Source: Parapedobacter sp964613725
GTDB lineage: Bacteria; Bacteroidota; Bacteroidia; Sphingobacteriales; Sphingobacteriaceae
Reading direction: 5' to 3'
Assembly (NCBI GenBank): GCA_964613725.1
Contig: CAZTJY010000091.1
Location: 1-17,105 of the forward strand
DNA length: 17,105 nt
Shown piece after piece: positions 7,842 through 15,600 of the stretch (position 1 is its first letter; each line of letters begins with the position of its first letter). A model generated the notes under the pieces. That model did no database searches, had not been told where the DNA came from, and saw nothing but the letters and a program-made list of their open reading frames with translations. A program made the translations under genes and the position numbers.

Positions 7842-8819
7842 TCATTTTCCGGCCGGCGTAAACCGCTCAACCAGATTGTCGTACGGCTCCAGCGTTTGGA
7901 TGTAATCATAGATGGCACCCAGATCGCTTTCCTCCATACCCGCATACATGGCCCACGGCATGAGTGTCTGAAACGCTCCAGGCTTCACTTCGGGAAGCAC
8001 ATACGTGGAGTCCGTATAACGTTTGAATAGGTTGATAAACCCGTCCCTCGTATAGTGGCCGATACCGGTTTCGTGTGGGGTGAGGTTGGCGGCCCGCACC
8101 ATGCTGCCATCAGGAAATCCGAACTCCCGACCACCTCCGCCAACCGGGCCGACGAATTTCCCGTTTTCGAATTGCGTGTGGCATTCTGCACAGGCGGCGG
8201 CTGTAAACAGGTACCCACCGTAGTTAATGCGGTCGGCCGTATCTGGTTTTTCCGTCAATTGGGCTTTTTTTGGCATTGTCCGCAGGATCAGGTTGAATGG
8301 GAAATCAGCCTTCGACTTGGGGTGATCCGTTTCCACCGCCTCCAAGGTGCGCAGGTAAGCGATTACCGACTCGATATCTTCACGGTCGAGCTGGCCGAAT
8401 TGGTGATAGGGCATGACGGGAAAAATCGCGTCCCCGTCCCGGTTCACCCCGGTGGTTATCAGCCTGAAAAGCTCGCCGTCCGTCCAGTCGCCCACGCCGA
8501 ACGGCGTGATATTGGAAGATATAAAGCGGCCGGGAAAGCCCATCGACTGGTCAAAAACATCCCCACCGACAAACTCGGTACCGGGGTGCGGCGGACCTGA
8601 GAACTTCGAAAAATCACGGCTCGAATGGCAGTCGGCACACATCATGACATGGTAGGCCAGGTATTTGCCCCGTTCCACCTTCGCCTCGGTGATTTCTACC
8701 TGCATCTCTTCCGGTTTCCCTACATTAGGAAGCGCAGTAAACACATAGGTGATCAAAATACTGATGACACCAATTAATGTTGCTAATGCGTAAATAAAGA
8801 CTTTGATACTCCTTTTCAT
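7842..8819 (-). CDS. Membrane-anchored diheme cytochrome c
   Basis: The protein has 325 residues. An N-terminal hydrophobic helix (about 7-29) follows MKRSIK and probably anchors the protein with the rest in the periplasm. Two c-type heme sites are visible: C61-A-D-C64-H65 and C210-A-E-C213-H214. Likely axial methionines are M136 (in 'FPVMPYHQF') and M287 (in 'LMPWAMY'), one per domain. This is the layout of two fused cytochrome c domains, as in cytochrome subunits of membrane dehydrogenases, and the role is electron transfer. No catalytic dehydrogenase subunit is adjacent. The stop codon lies against the lipoprotein reading frame, with an ATGA overlap to that gene's longer start, so the two genes are almost certainly co-transcribed. 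The physiological partner cannot be told from the sequence. Confidence 0.9.
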   Translation of the reverse strand: MKRSIKVFIYALATLIGVISILITYVFTALPNVGKPEEMQVEITEAKVERGKYLAYHVMMCADCHSSRDFSKFSGPPHPGTEFVGGDVFDQSMGFPGRFISSNITPFGVGDWTDGELFRLITTGVNRDGDAIFPVMPYHQFGQLDREDIESVIAYLRTLEAVETDHPKSKADFPFNLILRTMPKKAQLTEKPDTADRINYGGYLFTAAACAECHTQFENGKFVGPVGGGGREFGFPDGSMVRAANLTPHETGIGHYTRDGFINLFKRYTDSTYVLPEVKPGAFQTLMPWAMYAGMEESDLGAIYDYIQTLEPYDNLVERFTPAGK

Positions 8820-8841
8820 TACTAACCCGGTTTAACAGGAG

Positions 8842-8849
8842 CAAAGTTG
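8842..8849 (-). promoter_or_regulatory. Possible Bacteroidota -7 box before the cytochrome c gene
   Basis: On the minus strand CAACTTTG matches the TAnnTTTG -7 consensus at all but the first base and lies 22 bases before the cytochrome ATG. No convincing -33 TTG element is seen at the expected spacing, so this is a weak candidate. Confidence 0.3.
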
Positions 8850-8870
8850 GTTGAAAAGAACGGTAGCCTT

Positions 8871-8888
8871 ATCACCCGAAAGGGTGAT
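8871..8888 (-). terminator. Perfect 7-bp hairpin right after the response regulator gene
   Basis: ATCACCC (8871-8877) and GGGTGAT (8882-8888) form a perfect stem around a four-base loop. It begins two bases beyond the regulator stop codon (8891-8893). No T-run follows on the minus strand, so it is not a classical intrinsic terminator for the operon. It may mark or stabilise the transcript 3' end between the two-component genes and the cytochrome gene. Confidence 0.45.
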
Positions 8889-8890
8889 TT

Positions 8891-9514
8891 TCAGAATTGG
8901 TTGAGTTTGCCGATCAAATCGACCCGGCTGGAAGCGTCAGTTTTGGTGAAGATATGTTTCAAATGCGTCTTTATGGTGTTTTCTGAAACAAACAGCTTCT
9001 GGGCGATCTGTTGGTTGCTTAACCCCTGACAGACCAGCAACAAGACGTCCATTTCCCTTTTGGTCAATGCATTATCGATACGTTGGTTGAAGTGTAACGT
9101 TTTTGCACTGGTTTCGTGCCGGGGGTCGGTGTTGTAGAAGTTGTTGGCCGTGATCTCCAGGGCAGCTTTAAGCTGGGCCCGGTTGAAAGGCTTCACCAGA
9201 TAATGTTCCGGATATACCCCCTTTACTTTCGAAAGGGTGATATCATCACTATAGGCCGTAAGGAAAATTACCGGTATAAAAAACTCTTTCTTAATCCACG
9301 ACGACAGTAAAACACCATCGTCGCACCCTTCTAAATGAAGATCCAGCAGCGCAACCTGGACGGTATTTCCGAGCATAAGTTCCTTAGCGGCATTCAGGTC
9401 GTAGGCGGGCCCGACGGGACAGTGCCCCAGCTCCTTTAAGCAGTCCACAATGTCATGGGCAACGATGGGATCGTCTTCCACCACCAAAATTTTAAGGTTC
9501 ATCATGTTGTTCAT
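8891..9514 (-). CDS. Response regulator with receiver domain and LuxR-type HTH (NarL/FixJ family)
   Basis: The protein has 207 residues. The receiver domain (about 6-122) shows the acidic pair D14/D15, the phospho-acceptor D58 in 'VALLDLHL', T86 in 'FLTAYS' and K108 in 'YLVKPF'. A LuxR/GerE helix-turn-helix occupies about 150-203 ('LTKREMDVLLLVCQGLS', 'SENTIKTHLKHIF'). It is a phosphorylation-dependent DNA-binding transcription factor. It starts 8 bases after the kinase stop, so the two form a cognate pair in one operon. Further in-frame ATG codons at residues 4 and 5 are possible starts with little effect on the domain. Its targets are unknown; the flanking surface-protein genes are candidates by position only. 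Confidence 0.95.
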   Translation of the reverse strand: MNNMMNLKILVVEDDPIVAHDIVDCLKELGHCPVGPAYDLNAAKELMLGNTVQVALLDLHLEGCDDGVLLSSWIKKEFFIPVIFLTAYSDDITLSKVKGVYPEHYLVKPFNRAQLKAALEITANNFYNTDPRHETSAKTLHFNQRIDNALTKREMDVLLLVCQGLSNQQIAQKLFVSENTIKTHLKHIFTKTDASSRVDLIGKLNQF

Positions 9515-9522
9515 CGGTATTG

Positions 9523-11403
9523 TTACGCTACAGGAATCGCAAAGCGGGCTGTCGTCCCTCCGCTCTTGTTGATGTAATTGAAATCAGCCTTGAATTTATC
9601 GCTGAGGATTTTGATCAGCTTTTTTCCTACCCCATCCGTGATTTCCGTGCCGTCCCGAATACCGACCCCGTTATCGCCTACCTCAATAACGATGGTTGTC
9701 GGCTCCTTTTTGATGTACAGGCCGATAGATCCGCCATCTTCACGCGGGAAGGCGTGTTTGATCGCATTGGTAATCATTTCGTTGATAATTAACCCCATGG
9801 GAATGGCTTTATCGATATCGATCTGAAATTCGTCGCACCGGAAACCCAGCTGGATGTTGCGCTCTTTCAACGAGAAAGCTTGCTGGAAATAGTCACATAA
9901 CTCCCTGATATAGGGCTGAAAAGCTACCTTCCTGAAATCTTTCGTTTGGTATAAGTGATGGTGTAACAATCCGATGGCTCCCACGCTGTCGCGACTGGAC
10001 TGTAAGGCACTTCTTGCCGCATCATCATCGACATTGCGGCTGTGCAGACTCAAGATACTGTTCAACAACTGCAGGTTATTCTTCGTGCGGTGATGCATCT
10101 CGCGGAATAAGAGATCGTTTTCGCCCAACGCTTCTTCTTTCATCGCAACCTCCCGGGCCAATTGTCTCCGCTGCTTTAAGATCTTCCGCAGAAAAAAAAC
10201 AACCGTCATCAGTCCCCCAACCAGCAGCACACCTGAAAAAAGATACCATTTGCGTTGATTGGCTTCCTTTTCCAGTTGGAGCTGTTGCAGTGATATCGTG
10301 CTTTCCTTGTCTAACAGCTCGAAGCGTGCCTGCATTTCTTTCATCGCCCACTGGTTACTTTCGTTATTCAAGCTATCCGAAACCGAACTGTATGCCCGCC
10401 AGCTTTCGTTGGCCAGCCGGTGATCATTCGCCCGTTCGGCGGCTACAGCACGCGCCTTCAGTACCGTGCGCAATAACTCATTCCTTCCCGATGAAACCGT
10501 ATGACCGTACGCTTCTTCCAGTCTTCCTAACCCCTGCTGGAACCTCCCCTGCATCACATCGATACTACCCAGATAAGCCATCGCCGAAATCTTTTCGGGG
10601 GTAAGGGTCCCGGATAGCCCGATGCCCGCCTCGAGGTATTTCCTGCTCTCGGGGATGTTACCCAGATTGTAATGGGCCACGCCGATGCCAATGGTGATGT
10701 TAGGGATATCCGTCACGGTACCGGTATAAGTCTCAGACAGGCCCTTTGATTCCGTCAGTGCCGCAAGGCTCTCCTCATGCCGATCAAGATAAGAAAAGGC
10801 CAACCCCTTATTGTAGAGGCTGCTGATGATACCAACCGTATCGCGTTCCACCATTTTGATATCCAGGGATTTTTGGTACAGATCCAGCGCTTGGTCGTAT
10901 CGGCGTTGCAGCCGGTAAATCACGGCCATGTTATTCAGCGCATACGACTTACCCTCCTGGTAGGCCAGTGAGTCCGACAGCAGGAACCCTTGGTTGTAGT
11001 AGCGCACGGCATCGTGGAAATCCCCCGACAGGTAGTGGGAAACACCTACGGCGTTGAGCAGCTTAGCTTGGCTCAATGCATCGTCAGATTCTTCGGCTAA
11101 CCGGATCGCCTCGTCAAAAATGGCAAAGCTGCTGTCCAATTGGTTTTTGGTGCCGTATGCCCTACCCTCCTGGTATAAGCACCAAATCTGTCCCGAGGGA
11201 AAGTCCAGCATGGTGGCTAATCTGATCCCGCGCCGCGCATAATGGATGGCTGAATCGGGGTCGCTTGTCTGGTAATAGTAGGCAAGGTCGCGTAACATCC
11301 ATACCTTTGATGTGTCGGATTCCGCATATTGCAAGTCATGTTTTAATTGCTTGATTTCGTCGGACTGTAGAAAAAAAATGGAAAATACGCTCAATATAAC
11401 CAT
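9523..11403 (-). CDS. TPR-containing sensor histidine kinase (HisKA_2 type)
   Basis: The protein has 626 residues from the ATG at 11401-11403, with the N-terminus MVILSVFSIFFLQS acting as a short signal or anchor segment. About eight TPR-like helical pairs follow (roughly 32-345), for example 'ALNNMAVIYRLQRRYDQALD', and should lie in the periplasm. A coiled-coil stretch comes next, then a transmembrane helix (about 386-405). The HisKA_2 box is 'EMHHRTKNNLQLL' (H437/H438), followed by an ATPase domain with N-box 'NEMITNAIKHAF', G1 'VGDNGVGI' and G2 'GVGKK'. The catalytic residues appear intact. It phosphorylates the regulator encoded directly downstream. The frame stays open upstream to a GTG at 11461-11463, but a -7 promoter box lies within that extension, which favours the ATG. 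Confidence 0.93.
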   Translation of the reverse strand: MVILSVFSIFFLQSDEIKQLKHDLQYAESDTSKVWMLRDLAYYYQTSDPDSAIHYARRGIRLATMLDFPSGQIWCLYQEGRAYGTKNQLDSSFAIFDEAIRLAEESDDALSQAKLLNAVGVSHYLSGDFHDAVRYYNQGFLLSDSLAYQEGKSYALNNMAVIYRLQRRYDQALDLYQKSLDIKMVERDTVGIISSLYNKGLAFSYLDRHEESLAALTESKGLSETYTGTVTDIPNITIGIGVAHYNLGNIPESRKYLEAGIGLSGTLTPEKISAMAYLGSIDVMQGRFQQGLGRLEEAYGHTVSSGRNELLRTVLKARAVAAERANDHRLANESWRAYSSVSDSLNNESNQWAMKEMQARFELLDKESTISLQQLQLEKEANQRKWYLFSGVLLVGGLMTVVFFLRKILKQRRQLAREVAMKEEALGENDLLFREMHHRTKNNLQLLNSILSLHSRNVDDDAARSALQSSRDSVGAIGLLHHHLYQTKDFRKVAFQPYIRELCDYFQQAFSLKERNIQLGFRCDEFQIDIDKAIPMGLIINEMITNAIKHAFPREDGGSIGLYIKKEPTTIVIEVGDNGVGIRDGTEITDGVGKKLIKILSDKFKADFNYINKSGGTTARFAIPVA

Positions 11404-11440
11404 GACCGTCGCCTGTTTCAAGTTTATAAAAGTTGACCGG

Positions 11441-11448
11441 CAAAGGTA
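11441..11448 (-). promoter_or_regulatory. Bacteroidota-type -7 promoter box (TACCTTTG) of the kinase-regulator operon
   Basis: On the minus strand TACCTTTG is an exact match to the TAnnTTTG -7 consensus of the Bacteroidota primary sigma factor. It lies 38 bases upstream of the kinase ATG at 11401-11403, giving a leader of roughly 30 bases. The -33 region is poor. Its position inside the longest open frame supports the shorter kinase start. Confidence 0.55.
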
Positions 11449-11477
11449 TAAAATAATCAGCACGTTCAGGCTATACG

Positions 11478-11493
11478 ATCTCTTTTTTGAGAT
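11478..11493. other. Small inverted repeat between the SprF-like and kinase genes
   Basis: ATCTC and GAGAT flank six T (plus strand) or six A (minus strand). The stem has only 5 bp. It lies in the 95 to 155 bases between the SprF-like stop and the kinase start, upstream of the kinase promoter box, so it could help end the upstream transcript. The evidence is weak, and the rest of this spacer shows nothing else. Confidence 0.25.
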
Positions 11494-11558
11494 TCCAACG
11501 CCCTAAACAAGATCCGACGCTATAAATCGACGGCTGAAATTCATCGGGCACGTCGGTT

Positions 11559-12449
11559 CTAAAGCAATCCAGTATTCCCAAACCGGTAGCTCAGGCCGAT
11601 TTCATGCGTGCTGTTATTCATCCGCCGGTTCAGCGGCGCGTTGCCGGGATTGAACTGGTAGCTATAGCCCAAACCAAAACGCGAAAAATTGAACTGGGCC
11701 ATGCCCGCAACCTCTCCATACGTCCGCACGTTAACGCCCACACCGAATACCTCCTTGACGAAGAACATCGCCGAGGTCTCCGCCTGTGGCCGCAGGCTTT
11801 CGGAGTAGGTGACCAATAAGGACGGCCGGAACTGGAAATCCATTCCCAGGTGGAACAGGGCTCCGGCCGTCAGGTGGTAGACATTGGTAAACTGATACCG
11901 GCTATCACCGGTCAGTCCGAGGTTACCGAACATCAGCCGCGGCAGCGACAAGCCCACGTAATACCGTTCCGGTCGGTAGAGCATCACCCCGAACCCCACC
12001 AGTGCATCCGTCTCCCGGACATCTTCGCGGAAGGCCGGGTCCATCGGATCCAGCTGCGAAAAGCGGCCGTCGAGGTAGCTGAAGCCCGCGTTCAGCGACA
12101 AACCCAAATATTCATTTTCGGAAATCCGGACCGACTTGGCAAAAAATGCACTCGCTTCCGTCAGCTTCTCCACGGCGAGGCTTTCATGGCGGATGTTCAA
12201 TCCCGCCGTGGCGCCCATCCCCCCGAAGCCCATGTGGCCGCTCCCCCAGAAGACGGTAGGCGCTCCATCGACACCCACCCACTGCCGCCGGCCGATGACC
12301 GATACCTCACCATCCATGTGCATCAGGCTCGCGGCCGGGTTGACCACGGTGCGCAGTTGCCCATGCTGGGTATGCGTCAACGGCTGCTGGGCCTGCAAAC
12401 CGATGGTTACCAATAAACCCGCGAATGTTATGAATAGATTCCGTTTCAT
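11559..12449 (-). CDS. Type IX secretion system PorP/SprF-family outer-membrane protein
   Basis: The protein has 296 residues, close to the usual size of the family. A signal peptide (MKRNLFITFAGLLVTIGLQA, cleavage before Q21-Q22) is followed by the family's typical opening 'QHGQLRTVVNPAASL'. The rest has alternating beta strands with many Gly and aromatic residues ('GLSLNAGFSYLDGRF', 'FGLGYSYQFNPG') and ends 'HEIGLSYRFGNTGLL', as expected of an outer-membrane barrel. Family members such as SprF are needed for export or surface attachment of proteins carrying the gliding-motility type C-terminal domain. The gene immediately upstream encodes exactly such a protein, so this is very likely its dedicated partner. 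No promoter was recognised in the 157-base spacer, which favours co-transcription. Confidence 0.93.
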   Translation of the reverse strand: MKRNLFITFAGLLVTIGLQAQQPLTHTQHGQLRTVVNPAASLMHMDGEVSVIGRRQWVGVDGAPTVFWGSGHMGFGGMGATAGLNIRHESLAVEKLTEASAFFAKSVRISENEYLGLSLNAGFSYLDGRFSQLDPMDPAFREDVRETDALVGFGVMLYRPERYYVGLSLPRLMFGNLGLTGDSRYQFTNVYHLTAGALFHLGMDFQFRPSLLVTYSESLRPQAETSAMFFVKEVFGVGVNVRTYGEVAGMAQFNFSRFGLGYSYQFNPGNAPLNRRMNNSTHEIGLSYRFGNTGLL

Positions 12450-12451
12450 TT

Positions 12452-12479
12452 TTTTGCTATTTGCTTTTTGCTCTTCGCC
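12452..12479 (-). repeat. Short degenerate heptamer repeat just before the SprF-like start codon
   Basis: TTTTGCT, ATTTGCT and TTTTGCT run in register at 12452-12472, followed by a degenerate CTTCGCC. On the minus strand this gives an A-rich AGCAAAA-type leader ending two bases before the start codon (12447-12449). It occupies the place where a ribosome-binding region would be. It shares the 7-base period, but not the sequence, of the larger array upstream. Confidence 0.6.
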
Positions 12480-12501
12480 AACCCGTTAAGGCCGTTTCAT
12501 C

Positions 12502-12599
12502 GTCTATTGTCTATTGTCTAATGTCTAGCGTCTAGCGTCTGTTGTCTAGCGTCTAGTGTCTCATGTCTAGTGTCTAGTGTCTAGTGTCTAGTGTCTAAT
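12502..12599. repeat. Heptanucleotide tandem array, 14 units of GTCTNNN
   Basis: Fourteen 7-base units run in perfect register over 98 bases. All begin with GTCT. The last three bases vary (AGT five times, AGC three, ATT two, AAT two, GTT one, CAT one). The array fills most of the 157-base spacer between the giant-gene stop (12607-12609) and the SprF-like start. It contains eight CTAG tetramers, a sequence usually rare in bacteria, and a ninth follows at 12600-12603. Non-coding, with no spacer sequences, so it is not a CRISPR array. It is a likely variable-number repeat. Confidence 0.9.
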
Positions 12600-12606
12600 C
12601 TAGCAA

Positions 12607-15600
12607 TCAATACCTCAACACAAAATATCCTTTCTTATGCTTCCAGGTATCGCCGTCTTTCACCTCCACGATGTAGAAATACGTACCCGCTGGCAACAGC
12701 AATTGGCCCGTACTGATGCCCCGGAAGGCCACCCGGTTGTTGTCGTAACCGCTCGCTTCCCATAGCAGTGTGCCGTTCCGGTTGAAGATCGTCACCCGGT
12801 TTTCCGGATAATCCTTGATGCCCTCGATGATCAGGTACTCATTGACGCCGTCGCCGTTTGGCGATACCGCCGGGTGTACCCGTACCGGCAGGTCGGAGGT
12901 CGGATCCACCACGCGGATGGTCAACGTCACCGGTTCGGCTGCTTCGTGGTTCGCATCGCCAGCCTGCGTAGCCGTGATGGTTACACGGCCTAACCGCAGG
13001 ATGTTCAAGGTATTGCCTTCCAAGGTGGCCACCTCGTCGTTGTCGGCGGTCAGCGCGACCGGAAGTCCGCTTGTGCTCGATGCCGTCAATCCGACACTAC
13101 CCGCATCGCGGTCCACCTCAACCGGGCCGTCCAGTGTGATGGTTTGGCTAGCCTTGTGTACCGCCAACGTCCGACGCTCCTGCGGCCGGCTGCCGTAGTT
13201 CGCATTCTCCGGCACCGTGGCCGTAACGGTGGTCTCGCCCGCACCGGTGATAGTGATTTCGCCGTCGGCGGATATTTCTGCCACATCGGGGTTGCTGCTT
13301 GTATAGCTGATCGCCTCCCCACTGCTGGCCGTTGCGCCGGCAGCGAAATCAGCGTCGCCGTAAACTTTCTCCGGCAGCGCCGGGAAATCGAGGGTCCGCT
13401 CCGCCGGCCGGATGGTCAATGTGGCGGTCAACACCTCATCCTGGTAGTTGGTGCCCCCATCGACGATCGCTTTTACCGTCTGGTTACCCACGTTTGTGCG
13501 ACCGTTGTTTTCGTAGGTCACCGAGGCTCCCGCTGGCAGGTCGCCAGCGAGGGTAAGCCTGTGTTCGGTGCCATCATAGGTAGATGAACTATTGTTGAAG
13601 GTAATGCCCTGCATTTTCGCAGGTGTAATCGTCAGCGTAGCCGCTTCAAAGGTGATTTCGTAGTTATCGCCTAGGGATAAGTTGCCCTGGGATATTACGT
13701 AGCTCCCCACGTTTTCCCCTTCTGCACGATCAAGGCTACCGGTAAACGTATCGTCACCGACCAAGTCTGGTGCGGAAGTATAGGTCAGTGGTGGGTCTTC
13801 CGAACCGAATACTTTGGCTTGGTCAACGCCGGTCACTGCTATTTCCAGCGGGGCGATGGTTAGTATAGCGGTCAACTCGCCATCTTCATAATTGCCGCCC
13901 CCATCGATGATTGCCACGACTTCATAGCTACCCGCGTCGGTTGCGCCGTTGCCTGGCTCGCCATCGATCTCATAGATTACCGTCACCCCTTCTGGCAATT
14001 CGCCGGCCAGTTCAAGGGTGTGTTCCGTTCCGTCGTAGACAAACGAACCATCAATGAGTTCAACGCCCTCATAGCCTGCTGACCTTATCGTCAGTGTGCC
14101 CGCTTCAAATGAGATTTCGTAGTTATCATTGAGCGACAAGTCGCCCTGCCTGATGGCATATTCGCCCACATTCTCACCTCCCTCGCGGTCGAGCCTTCCG
14201 GTGAACGCATCATCGCCAATCAGCTCCGGCGTGAAGGTATACGTCAGTGCCGGGTCTTCCGAACCGAATGCTTTGGATTTATCTTCCGCTGTAACCGTAA
14301 TCCCCAGCGGCGTGATGCGCAACGTGGCGGTCAGTTCGGTATCTTCATAATTATTACCGCCATTGATTAAGGCCGTGATTTCATACGCACCGGCATCTGT
14401 AGCACCGTTGCCCGGTTCACCGTCGATCTCATAGGTAACCGTCGCCCCTTCCGGTAGGTTGCCCTTCAGTTCAAGCACATGTTCCGCGCCGTCATATACG
14501 AAGGAGGCACCATCGAACGCAACACCTTCGTAGCCCGCGGGCGTAATCGTCAGCACGCCCGGCACGAAAACAATTCCATAGTTATCATCCAAAGATAGAC
14601 TACCCTGCATAATCGGGTAACTGCCGACGTCCTCTCCTTCTGCCCGGGCAAGTGCACCCGTGAACGCATCGTCGCCAACCAGCTCCGGCGTAAACGTATA
14701 GGTTAGCGCCGGGTCGTCCGAACCAAACACCTTCGACTTGTCTGCAGCCGTTACGGTAATCTCTCGCGGGGTAATGGTCAACGTAGCTGTCCATTCGGTA
14801 TTTTCATAATTGTTGCCTCCGTCGATAAGTGCTTTCACTTCGTATGTCCCCACATCGGTCGCACCATTACCCACTTCTCCATCGATTTCATACGTAACGG
14901 TTACCTCTTCCGGCAATTCGCCCGACAAGGTAAGCACGTGTTCCGTGCCGTCGTATTCGGATGAGGCATCCTCGAAGGCGATACCTTCCCTGTCGCCGAT
15001 GTCCGCACGCGTAATTATCAACGCACCTTCTTCAAAGGCGATTTCATAGTTGTCGCTAAGCCAGAGGTCGCCCTGTGTGATGGGATAAGAACCCACATCG
15101 TCTCCACCCTCACGTTCAAGACCACCTGCAAAGACATCATCGCCGATGAGTTCCGGCGCATACGTATACGTCAGTGCGGGATCATCCGCGCCGAACACCT
15201 TCGTTTGGTTTTCAGCGGTAACCGCGATTTCCAGCGGCGTAATCACAAACGCGTCGTTATCCGCTTCAAAGCTCATGGTGTAATTCCCTGCCTGCTCACC
15301 ATCAAATACCAGTTCGATGTCATACCTGCCCACGTCCTCACCGGTTTCGCGCGATGCAGCCGACACGATATCCGCCAGCTCGTCATCAAACGCCAATGCA
15401 TCTCCCTCAGCCAGTGCGTAGCCATACGCGGCAGGCTCAACCGCGCCGTATACTTTGCCTTGATCAGCCGCCGCTACGATGGTAATTGGCTTCCGCAGCA
15501 CCGTAACAGTAATTTCAATAGCAGCCGCCTCGAAATTATCCGTTTCCTCCTGCGCAATGGCCAATGTCGCTATTCCCGCCTGTCGTGCCGCGACGGCGTC

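Noticed and set aside
7843..7845. ATG overlapping the cytochrome stop as the lipoprotein start
   Set aside because: It would put 14 hydrophilic residues before a normal lipoprotein signal peptide. The ATG at 7801-7803 gives a standard n-region and a cysteine at residue 21, although coupled initiation cannot be excluded.
8055..8600. Plus-strand open frame of 181 codons
   Set aside because: It is antisense to the diheme cytochrome c gene, whose heme motifs and signal anchor are clear.
11850..12416. Plus-strand open frame of 188 codons
   Set aside because: It is antisense to the SprF-like gene. The product is rich in His, Arg and Gln with no domain or signal, as expected for a shadow of a GC-rich gene.
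12502..12599. Heptamer array considered as a CRISPR
   Set aside because: The units are 7 bases long and contiguous, with no spacers and no cas genes nearby.
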